Shown one piece after another: positions 1 through 5,681 of a DNA stretch of 8,184 nucleotides. The notes beneath the pieces were generated by a model, which was not told the DNA's origin, did not search any database, and saw only the letters and a list, made by a program, of their open reading frames with translations. How positions within the stretch are numbered: position 1 is the first letter of the stretch; every line of letters begins with the position of its first letter. The position numbers were made by a program, and so were the translations under genes. Source of the DNA: Candidatus Moranbacteria bacterium CG_4_9_14_3_um_filter_45_14 (GTDB lineage: Bacteria > Patescibacteriota > Minisyncoccia > Moranbacterales > UBA1568); NCBI GenBank assembly GCA_002790675.1, contig PFVP01000047.1:1-8184 (forward strand), given 5' to 3'.

Positions 1-209
1 GAAATCTTGGTTTCACAATCACGGCAGGCACCACGGAGCAAGAGGAAACTCACCAGAGGGACATTGTCATACCAGCGTATTTGATGCTTGCAGTTCCGAC
101 AGAAAGAGCGCCCCAAAAGCGTCTCAGCATCTTTCAGCCGATACACCAACACATTAAGAAAACTCCCAATGATGAGACCGAGGATAAAAAAAGAAAAGAA
201 TGTGAACAT
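1..209 (-). CDS. pilD: Prepilin peptidase PilD, N-terminal part (cut by window edge)
   Basis: Only the first 69 codons are present; the gene runs off the left edge. PilD is a membrane aspartyl peptidase that removes the positively charged leader of prepilins and, in many bacteria, N-methylates the new N-terminus. Visible evidence: a hydrophobic start (MFTFFSFFILGLIIGSFLNV) containing the family signature GSFLNV followed by VYR (residues 15-24), and a CxxC pair (C37, C40) matched by a second pair (C62, C65), the four-cysteine zinc site of the bifunctional PilD N-terminal domain. The segment between (WYDNVPLVSFLLLRG) and the following KIS are also typical. The catalytic aspartates would lie in the missing part. 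The ATG at 209 is chosen because the hydrophobic signature begins at once; it has no Shine-Dalgarno, and a TATAAT box lies six bases upstream. Its place after both pilin genes puts processing enzyme and substrate together. The identification is firm despite the truncation. Confidence 0.93.
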   Translation of the reverse strand, partial: MFTFFSFFILGLIIGSFLNVLVYRLKDAETLLGRSFCRNCKHQIRWYDNVPLVSFLLLRGACRDCETKI

Positions 210-244
210 ATTCCAATTATACACTCTCGTAGGCTTTTTGGGAA
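210..244 (-). promoter_or_regulatory. Predicted pilD promoter, probably giving a leaderless mRNA
   Basis: On the minus strand a perfect TATAAT (221-216) follows a TTCCCA (244-239, 4 of 6 matches to TTGACA) with a 17-base spacer. Only six bases separate the -10 box from the pilD ATG at 209, so the expected transcription start falls on or next to the A of the ATG. No ribosome binding site fits in between. It lies just past the terminator that closes the pilin genes, so pilD is probably a separate transcription unit. The promoter call comes from consensus matching; leaderless translation is an inference. Confidence 0.55.
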
Positions 245-267
245 GAGTGTATGGTATAGAACGATTC

Positions 268-314
268 AAAAAAAATGCCAAACAAAAACTCCGAAAAAAT
301 CAGAGTTTTTGTTT
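268..314 (-). terminator. Intrinsic terminator after the second pilin gene
   Basis: Read on the minus strand, arms 314-300 and 294-280 pair over 15 bp (12 perfect pairs, then one G-U, one G-C and one A-U), closing a loop of five Ts. After four bases a run of eight Ts follows (275-268). It begins 22 bases after the pilin 2 stop. The stem is AT-rich, so efficiency is uncertain, but its orientation and place just before the pilD promoter fit the end of the pilin transcript. On the plus strand the wobble pair is lost and no T-run follows. Confidence 0.72.
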
Positions 315-335
315 ACAGACAATTACTGTACACCT

Positions 336-740
336 CTAGCAATCAACTGGAAAGGTCGCACCAGACTGTGTAACTGTAGTAGTATCACACGCTGCCGGAA
401 CCGATGATACGTCAGACGAAGCAGTCACACTGAATGTGCCTGCACCTGTCGGTCCGCAGTCGGAAGAGCCAGCCGTATATGTCGTTTTCGTACTAGCGTC
501 AGATGCTGCAGCAATAGCGGCAGTTAATGCAGCATCACTTGTATCACAACCAATCAAGAAGGCTGCTGTCGTGGAAGCAGCTTCTGCTTTAAACGATGCG
601 ACTTCTGCTTTTGCTCTCGCACCTGAGAGACTAACTAAGACAATGGATGCCAAGATGCCGATGATGGCGATGACAATCAAAAGTTCGATAAGGGTAAAAC
701 CCTGTCTAGCCGACAGGCAGGCTTTCAATGTTTTTTTCAT
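336..740 (-). CDS. Type IV prepilin (second pilin paralogue)
   Basis: A 134-residue class III prepilin and likely fibre subunit. The leader MKKTLKACLSARQG (14 residues) ends at the PilD site G14/F15; the mature N-terminus FTLIELLIVIAIIG carries the conserved Glu at mature position 5 and the hydrophobic helix that anchors the subunit and packs the fibre core. The mature chain is 120 residues, with an Ala/Ser/Thr-rich body and four cysteines (C65, C95, C118, C134) that align with those of the upstream pilin around xCDT, CGxTGxGTFS and TxTVTQSG. ATG 740 is preferred over an in-frame GTG at 758 because MKKTLK matches the paralogue; the nearest Shine-Dalgarno, AAGGTG, lies 15 bases upstream of ATG 740, which is long. 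The GTG start would give 140 residues. The leader has five codons more than the paralogue, made by a GC-rich palindrome. It probably shares the pilin 1 transcript (56-base gap, no terminator between). Major versus minor pilin cannot be decided here. Confidence 0.9.
   Translation of the reverse strand: MKKTLKACLSARQGFTLIELLIVIAIIGILASIVLVSLSGARAKAEVASFKAEAASTTAAFLIGCDTSDAALTAAIAAASDASTKTTYTAGSSDCGPTGAGTFSVTASSDVSSVPAACDTTTVTQSGATFPVDC
698..722 (-). repeat. Palindromic in-frame insert in the pilin 2 leader
   Basis: Aligned with pilin 1, pilin 2 has 15 additional bases between MKKTLK and the cleavage-site Gly, encoding most of ACLSARQ in place of LK. The segment contains an inverted repeat, CCTGTC and GACAGG (717-712 and 706-701 on the minus strand), around GGCTA, and a second overlapping one, AGCC and GGCT. 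It is much richer in GC than its surroundings. It lies about 20-40 bases after the start codon, so it could also fold in the mRNA. That it is a member of a dispersed palindromic repeat family is an inference; no second copy occurs in this window. Confidence 0.5.
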
Positions 741-796
741 ATTATTTACTTTATTCACCTTATGTTTATTATGACGTTACAAATCACTTTTCTTCA

Positions 797-1180
797 TTAT
801 GGACAGTTAGTGAAATCAGATCCCGATTGAGTCACAGTGGCAGTAGTACATCCGTCAGCAATTACTGCAGCAGACGCAGGTACTGCGTTAATAGAAAATG
901 TTCCATTTCCAGTTGACCCACAATTAGATGAAGTGAAAGTAGCATCCCAGTTGGTGTTCGCCACCGTATCGACAGGGGGCGTTGGAACGGCGTTGGTATC
1001 ACAATCAACTATAATACTCGCCACGGCACCAGAAACCTCTCCCTTGAAAGCAGCTTTCTGAGCTTTAATACGAGCACTACTCAAACTCACCAACACGATT
1101 GATGCCAAAATACCGATGATAGCGATGACAATCAAAAGTTCGATGAGAGTAAACCCCTTCAACTTCAACGTTTTTTTCAT
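797..1180 (-). CDS. Type IV prepilin (first pilin paralogue, likely highly expressed)
   Basis: A 127-residue class III prepilin, probably the major fibre subunit. The nine-residue basic leader MKKTLKLKG ends at the PilD site G9/F10. The mature N-terminus FTLIELLIVIAIIGILASIV carries Glu at mature position 5 and the long hydrophobic helix. The globular part (about residues 45-127) is small, with cysteines at 60, 87, 111 and 126 that could form two disulfides, and motifs CGSTGNGTFS and TATVTQSG shared with the next gene. The start is fixed by a Shine-Dalgarno at 1194-1185 (AAGGAGGTGA, complementary to the canonical 16S rRNA tail) with ideal spacing, by far the best in the window. A near-consensus promoter and a 5' hairpin lie upstream. 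Neighbours are pilC before and a paralogous pilin after, which together with the PilB/PilT ATPases supports a T4P rather than a pure type II pseudopilin role. Calling it the major pilin rests on expression signals only. Confidence 0.92.
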   Translation of the reverse strand: MKKTLKLKGFTLIELLIVIAIIGILASIVLVSLSSARIKAQKAAFKGEVSGAVASIIVDCDTNAVPTPPVDTVANTNWDATFTSSNCGSTGNGTFSINAVPASAAVIADGCTTATVTQSGSDFTNCP

Positions 1181-1183
1181 ATG

Positions 1184-1195
1184 CTCACCTCCTTC
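1184..1195 (-). promoter_or_regulatory. Full-length Shine-Dalgarno of pilin 1
   Basis: AAGGAGGTGA is complementary over ten bases to the canonical 3' tail of bacterial 16S rRNA, and its GGAGG core ends seven bases before the ATG at 1180. It is preceded by an A-rich stretch of TAAAA repeats (about 1198-1218), which should leave it unpaired. pilN, pilO, pilB and pilT have no comparable site, so strong initiation is reserved for the pilin. Confidence 0.85.
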
Positions 1196-1219
1196 ATATT
1201 TTTATTTTTATTTTTTAAT

Positions 1220-1251
1220 AATTTGAAAACCTTCGAAAAGTCTTTCAAACT
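1220..1251 (-). other. Predicted 5'-terminal mRNA hairpin of the pilin transcript
   Basis: On the minus strand TTTGAAA (1249-1243) pairs with TTTCAAA (1228-1222), extended outward by one G-U and one A-U pair. A short inner stem CTT/AAG closes a TTCG loop. From the predicted promoter, transcription would start at about 1252, placing the hairpin at the extreme 5' end, where such stems are known to protect mRNAs from 5'-end-dependent decay. The role is inferred; the inverted repeat is seen directly. Confidence 0.45.
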
Positions 1252-1258
1252 TGTCTCT

Positions 1259-1287
1259 ATTCTACAACTATTTAAGGAAATTGTAAA
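1259..1287 (-). promoter_or_regulatory. Predicted pilin promoter
   Basis: Minus-strand TTTACA (1287-1282) and TAGAAT (1264-1259) each match the sigma-70-type consensus in five of six positions and are separated by exactly 17 bases. The predicted start, about 1252, gives a 5' leader of about 72 bases. It lies in the 133-base gap after pilC and would drive both pilin genes independently of the upstream machinery genes. Confidence 0.65.
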
Positions 1288-1313
1288 CAAAATTTTTGAG
1301 GGTACGTCAAGGA

Positions 1314-2522
1314 TCAGAGTTGTCCAGCGATATTGTAGATAGGCATCAAAACTCCGACAACCAAAATACCGACACCAATACCCAAAATTACGATCAGAAC
1401 CGGTTCCATCAGGGCTGTGAGATTCTTTGTCGTAGAATCGACTTCTCGACTATAGAATGTTCCGACACTTCCTAGCACCTGAGAGAGTGTTCCTGTCTCC
1501 TCTCCGATGCGAATAATCTGCGAAACAATCGGTGGGATTTCCTGTTTCCGGAAGAATATATTGCTCATAGCGCCTCCAACCTTCACCTCTTCTGCTGCTT
1601 GGACGATAATCTTCTTGAAAACCTGATTCCCGATGACCTCGCTCACAATGAGAAGCGCGTGTACCACAGGGATGCCTCCGGTCAAAAGCACGCTCAGATT
1701 GTCTACAAGCCGTGTGATATAGATATTGCGAGCCAATGTGCCGATAACAGGAATCTTGAGTATCATGACTTGCCATTCCCGCTGACCCGATTCCGAATGA
1801 ATATAGTAAATGAATCCCCAAATACCTGCTATGATCATAAGCAACACCGCCCACCAATACTGTGCCATAAAGTCTCCTACTGCGATGAGTACGGAAGTAT
1901 ACCAAGGCAGAGGGACATTCAGATCCTTGATCAGGAGAGTGATCTTCGGAAGGATAAACGTTACTACCAAGAAACCAACGATAAAAGCAACCGAAAGCAC
2001 GAAAATCGGATAATAAAGAGCTCCCTTGATCTTAGATGCCAATTCATAATTTTTCTCAATATTATCGGCGACGAAAGTCACGGATTTATTCAAACTCCCC
2101 GATACTTCCCCGGAACGGATCATATTGATAGTGAGAGAAGAAAAAACTTCCGGATGTTTTTCCAACGCATCAGCGAAAGACATACCATCTTTGATATCGT
2201 CCGAGACTTCTTTGATGATGATTTGAAAATACTTGTTATCTAATTGTTCTGCAACGGTATTGATAGACAACACAATAGCCACACGCGCTTCGATCAGAGT
2301 CGCCAACTGACGGAAAAAAATCATCAGTTCTTTCTGACTGACGCCTTCCCAAATCTTCTCAAAACTTTTCAAAATGGCGTGCGATTCCACCTGCTCCTTG
2401 ATAGTGATCGGCGTCAGACCGTTTTTACCGAGAATTTTGGCGGCAGACTCCCAGTTCATCGCCTCGACCACTCCCTCGCGTACCTGTCCGGCATCATTTT
2501 TCGCTTTGAATAAAAATTTCAT
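1314..2522 (-). CDS. pilC: Type IV pilus inner-membrane platform protein PilC (GspF family)
   Basis: A 402-residue polytopic membrane protein, the usual length for PilC/GspF. It forms the platform onto which PilB and PilT dock and through which pilin is moved into or out of the fibre. It starts with the typical MKFLFKAKNDAGQVREGVVEA, followed by two GspF cytoplasmic domains (about 63-190 and 265-393) with the repeated pattern FFRQLATLIEARVAI / ITRLVDNLSVLLTGGIPVV and the paired MIRSGEVSGSL / IRIGEETGTL. Predicted membrane segments are about 169-192, 222-241 and 371-396. The ATG at 2522 is supported by the conserved N-terminus; GAGAGG lies only two bases before it, a poor spacing. It sits 111 bases after pilT and 133 before pilin 1. 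The gene looks intact. GspF of a type II secretion system is the alternative, made unlikely by the adjacent pilT, pilM and two prepilins. Confidence 0.95.
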   Translation of the reverse strand: MKFLFKAKNDAGQVREGVVEAMNWESAAKILGKNGLTPITIKEQVESHAILKSFEKIWEGVSQKELMIFFRQLATLIEARVAIVLSINTVAEQLDNKYFQIIIKEVSDDIKDGMSFADALEKHPEVFSSLTINMIRSGEVSGSLNKSVTFVADNIEKNYELASKIKGALYYPIFVLSVAFIVGFLVVTFILPKITLLIKDLNVPLPWYTSVLIAVGDFMAQYWWAVLLMIIAGIWGFIYYIHSESGQREWQVMILKIPVIGTLARNIYITRLVDNLSVLLTGGIPVVHALLIVSEVIGNQVFKKIIVQAAEEVKVGGAMSNIFFRKQEIPPIVSQIIRIGEETGTLSQVLGSVGTFYSREVDSTTKNLTALMEPVLIVILGIGVGILVVGVLMPIYNIAGQL

Positions 2523-2550
2523 ATCCTCTCGCGAAACTTCGACAACTTTC

Positions 2551-2580
2551 TCACAAGTTGTGAAAATTCGAATTAATATA
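2551..2580 (-). promoter_or_regulatory. Possible operator-like palindrome and -10 box before pilC
   Basis: TCACAA-g-TTGTGA (2551-2563) is a perfect 13-base interrupted palindrome in the pilT-pilC gap, next to a second palindrome AATTCGAATT (2565-2574). Read toward pilC, a TATATT hexamer (2580-2575) would place the palindrome just after a start site near 2568. No convincing -35 box is seen, so both the promoter and the operator reading are tentative. Confidence 0.28.
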
Positions 2581-2608
2581 ATTTAACGTGCTCACATCGC
2601 ATTGTCTC

Positions 2609-2630
2609 TACATTTATTTCAACAAATGTA
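2609..2630. repeat. Inverted repeat just after the pilT stop
   Basis: TACATTT (2609-2615) and AAATGTA (2624-2630) form a 7-bp AT-rich inverted repeat with an eight-base loop, ending four bases before the pilT stop codon region. No T-run follows on the minus strand, so it is not a clear intrinsic terminator; it may mark a processing or mRNA-stabilising stem, or be chance. Confidence 0.3.
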
Positions 2631-2633
2631 TGC

Positions 2634-3713
2634 CTATTCTTTGCTCATAAGCATCTGGAGATATTCGCGATTCTTGGCGTATGTAAAGGCGTCATTGACA
2701 GAAATCAGTCCTCTCCGCACGAAATCAGCCAAAGCCCGATCCAGTGATACCATTCCTTCTTTGAGACCGGTTTCAATGACGGAATCCAATTGATGAATCT
2801 TGTTCTCTCGTATCAGATTCTCGACAGCGTGATTCTTGAACATAACTTCCACTGCCGGGATACGTCCGCCACCGACACGTGGGAGCAGACGTTGTGAAAT
2901 GACACCCAAAAGCACACTCGCGAGCTGTAAACGGATCTGATTCTGCTGATGAGACGGAAATACATCAATGATACGATCGATCGTCTGAGCACTGTCATTG
3001 GTATGGAGTGTCGCAAAGATGAGATGCCCTGTTTCCGCTGCTGTCATCGCAGTGCCGATCGTTTCCAGATCACGCAACTCTCCGAGGAGGACGACATTCA
3101 CATCCTCGCGGAATACCGCACGCAAGGCATCCGGAAAATTCTTCGCATCACGCCCTATTTCACGCTGATTGACGATGCAACGATCCTGATTGTAAACAAA
3201 TTCAATCGGATCCTCGATGGTGACAATATGTTTTTCCTGATTATGATTGATATAATCGATGATGGCAGCCAATGTCGTCGATTTCCCGTGTCCGACAGGA
3301 CCGGTGATGAGAACGAGTCCCTGAGAATAATTCGTGAAATCGTACAAGGAGCTGGGGATATTTAATTCTTCCAAATTGCGTAGACGATCCATCACGAATC
3401 GCATCGTGACACTCACATAGCCTTTCTGTAAAAAAACGTTGGTGCGGAAACGCATTTTATCCTCCATATTATATGAAAAATCGGTCTGTCCTATTCCTAT
3501 CAATTCCTGCTTCTTCTCATCTGTCAGCAAAATATCGCTCAAGGCCTTGGTATCCGCCGATGTCAGAATCTCTTCTTCCGCGACAGGTCGTAATTTCCCA
3601 TCAATACGGAATGTGGGATAACGACCGACAACCAAATGCAAATCAGAAGCACCTTGCTGTCCCATAAGCAACAGAAGGTTCTTCAATCGTTGTTCAGTAT
3701 GTAATGTTTCCAT
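2634..3713 (-). CDS. pilT: Pilus retraction ATPase PilT
   Basis: A 359-residue hexameric AAA-like ATPase of the secretion ATPase superfamily, which powers depolymerisation and retraction of the pilus at the cytoplasmic face of PilC. The N-terminal PAS-like domain begins with the characteristic GASDLHLVVG (21-30). Then follow a Walker A loop GPVGHGKS (138-145), an Asp box IVTIEDPIEF (163-172), Walker B VVLLGELRDLETI (207-219), a His box TGHLIFATLHTND (228-240) and the PilT-specific C-terminal motif region VENLIRENKIHQL (297-309). No CxxC zinc site is present, unlike in PilB, as expected for PilT. The P-loop carries Val and His where canonical PilT has Thr and Ser (GPTGSGKS) but keeps the required G....GKS. 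The start ATG at 3713 fits the family; there is no clear Shine-Dalgarno. It follows pilB after 114 bases, with a possible promoter of its own. Confidence 0.96.
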   Translation of the reverse strand: METLHTEQRLKNLLLLMGQQGASDLHLVVGRYPTFRIDGKLRPVAEEEILTSADTKALSDILLTDEKKQELIGIGQTDFSYNMEDKMRFRTNVFLQKGYVSVTMRFVMDRLRNLEELNIPSSLYDFTNYSQGLVLITGPVGHGKSTTLAAIIDYINHNQEKHIVTIEDPIEFVYNQDRCIVNQREIGRDAKNFPDALRAVFREDVNVVLLGELRDLETIGTAMTAAETGHLIFATLHTNDSAQTIDRIIDVFPSHQQNQIRLQLASVLLGVISQRLLPRVGGGRIPAVEVMFKNHAVENLIRENKIHQLDSVIETGLKEGMVSLDRALADFVRRGLISVNDAFTYAKNREYLQMLMSKE

Positions 3714-3792
3714 TTTCTTTATTATTAGATTTCTGCTTGCAAGCGAACAAAAAACGAAGTTTGCAAAAATTTCTCTTCTCCTGAATGTCTTC

Positions 3793-3801
3793 AGTATATC
3801 A
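3793..3801 (-). promoter_or_regulatory. Possible extended -10 promoter of pilT
   Basis: TGATATACT on the minus strand matches the extended -10 form TGnTATAAT with one mismatch. No good -35 box is seen 16-18 bases upstream, which extended -10 promoters can lack. The start would be near 3786, giving a leader of about 72 bases before pilT. It would let retraction be expressed separately from pilB. Confidence 0.4.
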
Positions 3802-3827
3802 CAGAATAACTTTTTTTATTACTCTTT

Positions 3828-5510
3828 CTATTCTTCATCGATGAGAATCTTCCCTTCAGTCACACGCTCAACTTCCGAAAGAGTCGTCATCCCTTTCAAC
3901 GCTACAAGTATTCCGCCCTGCTTCATACTCAACATTCCCTGTTCAATGGCAGCTTTTTTGACTTCTCCTTCGCTCCCCTTCTTATCAGAGATGATGGCAC
4001 GCATCTTTTCATCCACTTCAACCACTTCATAAATAGCAATCCGCCCTCTGTATCCAGACTGACCACATTTTTCACAACCCTTCCCCTTGAAGAAAATCAT
4101 TTTCTGTTCCGGTTGGAGTCCGTAAGCCTTCTTTTCCTCAGGTGAGATGACATCAAAAAATCCTTGTATACGCTTGTTTTGGACTGGAGTAAGAGGGTAT
4201 TCTTCACGACAATGATCACAGATACGCCGTACGAGACGCTGAGCAGCCACCACCTGGAGCGATGATGCGAGCAAGAATGGCTCCAATCCCATATCTATCA
4301 AACGCGGAATAGCTCCAATGGCATCATTGGTGTGAAGCGTCGAAAAAACGAGATGCCCAGTCAGCGCCGCATGAACGACAAGTTCCGCCGTTTCAGTGTC
4401 TCTGATTTCACCGACCATAATGACATTCGGATCCTGACGCAAGATCGAGCGAAGTCCGCTCGCGAAAGTATACCCGATTTCCGGTTTGATCTGACTCTGA
4501 TTGATACCTTCGACATAATATTCCACAGGATCTTCCAACGTCACGATATTCCTCTCTTCTTTGTTCAGAATCTGAAGAAACGCATAAAGCGTCGTCGTTT
4601 TTCCGGATCCTGTCGGTCCGGTCATCAGCACAACACCAAACGGTTCTCGGATACGTCGCTCCAGAATCACCCGATTCCTCCCCCACAATCCGAGCTGTTC
4701 GACATCCGTCGAGTTCGCGCTCTTATCGAGCACACGCATAACGATTTTTTCTCCATCGATGACCGGCAGACTCGAAACACGCAGATCAACAATATCACCC
4801 TCCTCGCTCTCAAAACGAAAACGTCCATCCTGCGGTTTTCTCTTCTCATCGATTTTCAGATTCGCGAGAATTTTGATACGTGAAATGACCGCTCGACCGA
4901 TCTCGATCGGGAAAACGAATTGCGATCGGAGTATACCATCAACACGGAAACGAACCCGAAAACTCCCTTCAATAGGTTCGATATGAATATCACTCGCGCG
5001 TCCTTCCATCGCGTGTTTCACGGTCACTGCTACCAACTTCGCAATCGGCGCGTCCTGGAATACTTCCGTATCTTTGCTCTTTTTCTTAGCCTGATCCTTT
5101 TCCGACGCTTCATCCGAATCATTTTTCAGGGAAAAAATGGCTTCTTTGAGGGCTATATCCGTTCCGGCGTAATGTTTCATAATCTGAGAGAACAGCTTCT
5201 TCGCAACAAGAGATACCTCTATCTTGATATGCTCTTTTTCAGCCAAAAAACGGAGCACATTGAGTGCTTCTGATTCTTGCGGGTTTACCATAGCAACGGA
5301 AAGAGTATCTCCTTCTTTCAGAAACGGCACCATCTCATATTTTTTGGCCGTATCCTCCGGTATGATAAGAAGTGTCGTCTTGAGGATTTCTTTAGGTGCA
5401 TCGAAAAGAACGGGCACACCAAGCAACTTCGCCTGCGCTATCAAAGTCGATTGATCATCAACTTCATTTTCTTGTTTTGTTTGAGTTTTCTGTACCCCCT
5501 CTCCCGCCAT
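3828..5510 (-). CDS. pilB: Pilus extension ATPase PilB (GspE/PulE family)
   Basis: A cytoplasmic ATPase of 560 residues from the ATG at 5510, which drives pilin polymerisation through PilC. An N-terminal GspE-N/MshEN-like domain (about 20-115, with LLIIPEDTAKKYEMVPF) is followed by a charged linker (about 128-150) and the core domain: GRASDIHIEP (170-179), Walker A GPTGSGKT (298-305), Asp box IVTLEDPVEY (322-331), Walker B VIMVGEIRD (363-371) and His box TGHLVFSTLHTND (384-396). The zinc site C431xxC434 and C479xxC482 distinguishes it from PilT. The frame stays open to a TTG at 5627 (599 residues) with ATGs at 5619-5611, but the additional stretch is not family-like, uses AGA/AGG/AGT codons unlike the body and has no Shine-Dalgarno, so 5510 is preferred. 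That leaves 171 bases after pilO, where a weak ATGAAA-17-GATAAT promoter may lie. The product call is firm; the start is less so. Confidence 0.95.
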   Translation of the reverse strand: MAGEGVQKTQTKQENEVDDQSTLIAQAKLLGVPVLFDAPKEILKTTLLIIPEDTAKKYEMVPFLKEGDTLSVAMVNPQESEALNVLRFLAEKEHIKIEVSLVAKKLFSQIMKHYAGTDIALKEAIFSLKNDSDEASEKDQAKKKSKDTEVFQDAPIAKLVAVTVKHAMEGRASDIHIEPIEGSFRVRFRVDGILRSQFVFPIEIGRAVISRIKILANLKIDEKRKPQDGRFRFESEEGDIVDLRVSSLPVIDGEKIVMRVLDKSANSTDVEQLGLWGRNRVILERRIREPFGVVLMTGPTGSGKTTTLYAFLQILNKEERNIVTLEDPVEYYVEGINQSQIKPEIGYTFASGLRSILRQDPNVIMVGEIRDTETAELVVHAALTGHLVFSTLHTNDAIGAIPRLIDMGLEPFLLASSLQVVAAQRLVRRICDHCREEYPLTPVQNKRIQGFFDVISPEEKKAYGLQPEQKMIFFKGKGCEKCGQSGYRGRIAIYEVVEVDEKMRAIISDKKGSEGEVKKAAIEQGMLSMKQGGILVALKGMTTLSEVERVTEGKILIDEE

Positions 5511-5531
5511 ACTAAGATTGAATGCTATCGA

Positions 5532-5560
5532 ATTATCTCTACTCAACACTGTATTTTCAT
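5532..5560 (-). promoter_or_regulatory. Weak candidate promoter for pilB
   Basis: Minus-strand GATAAT (5537-5532, five of six) is preceded by ATGAAA (four of six) at a 17-base spacing. The start would be near 5525, giving a 15-base leader before the preferred pilB ATG at 5510. It would also place the open frame between 5511 and 5627 outside the mRNA, supporting the shorter protein. Low specificity in AT-rich sequence. Confidence 0.3.
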
Positions 5561-5681
5561 CACCCCATCCGTACCTATCGACATCTACAGAAAAACAAGA
5601 GAGAACACTCATCATCATCCGGAGCAAACAGATACCGATCCCATCAAACGATCAATAAACAACTTCCAACGACAAAATGTA

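Noticed and set aside
81..407. Plus-strand frames over the left edge
   Set aside because: They run antisense across pilD, its promoter, the terminator and the end of pilin 2; the minus-strand signals explain the region fully.
1288..1298. CAAAATTTTTG just after pilC, considered as a terminator
   Set aside because: Pure A/T hairpin of about five pairs without a following T-run, and it overlaps the edge of the predicted pilin promoter.
1599..2243. Long plus-strand open frame (214 codons) opposite pilC
   Set aside because: It lies wholly antisense to pilC, has no family-like motif, and its Asp/His/Arg-rich composition is the usual shadow of a membrane-protein gene.
3735..3766. GCTTGCAAGC palindrome and nearby TGCAA/TTGCA inverted repeat before pilT, considered as a riboswitch or terminator
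   Set aside because: Pairing in the transcribed (minus) strand breaks at an A-C mismatch after five pairs and there is no T-run; too short to call a structured RNA.
4332..4883. Plus-strand open frame opposite the ATPase core of pilB
   Set aside because: Antisense shadow: no Shine-Dalgarno and no recognisable domain, while the minus-strand frame carries every expected ATPase motif.
1314..5510. Type II secretion system (gspE, gspF) instead of a type IV pilus
   Set aside because: A true PilT, PilM, PilN and PilO with two prepilins and no other gsp gene point to a pilus.
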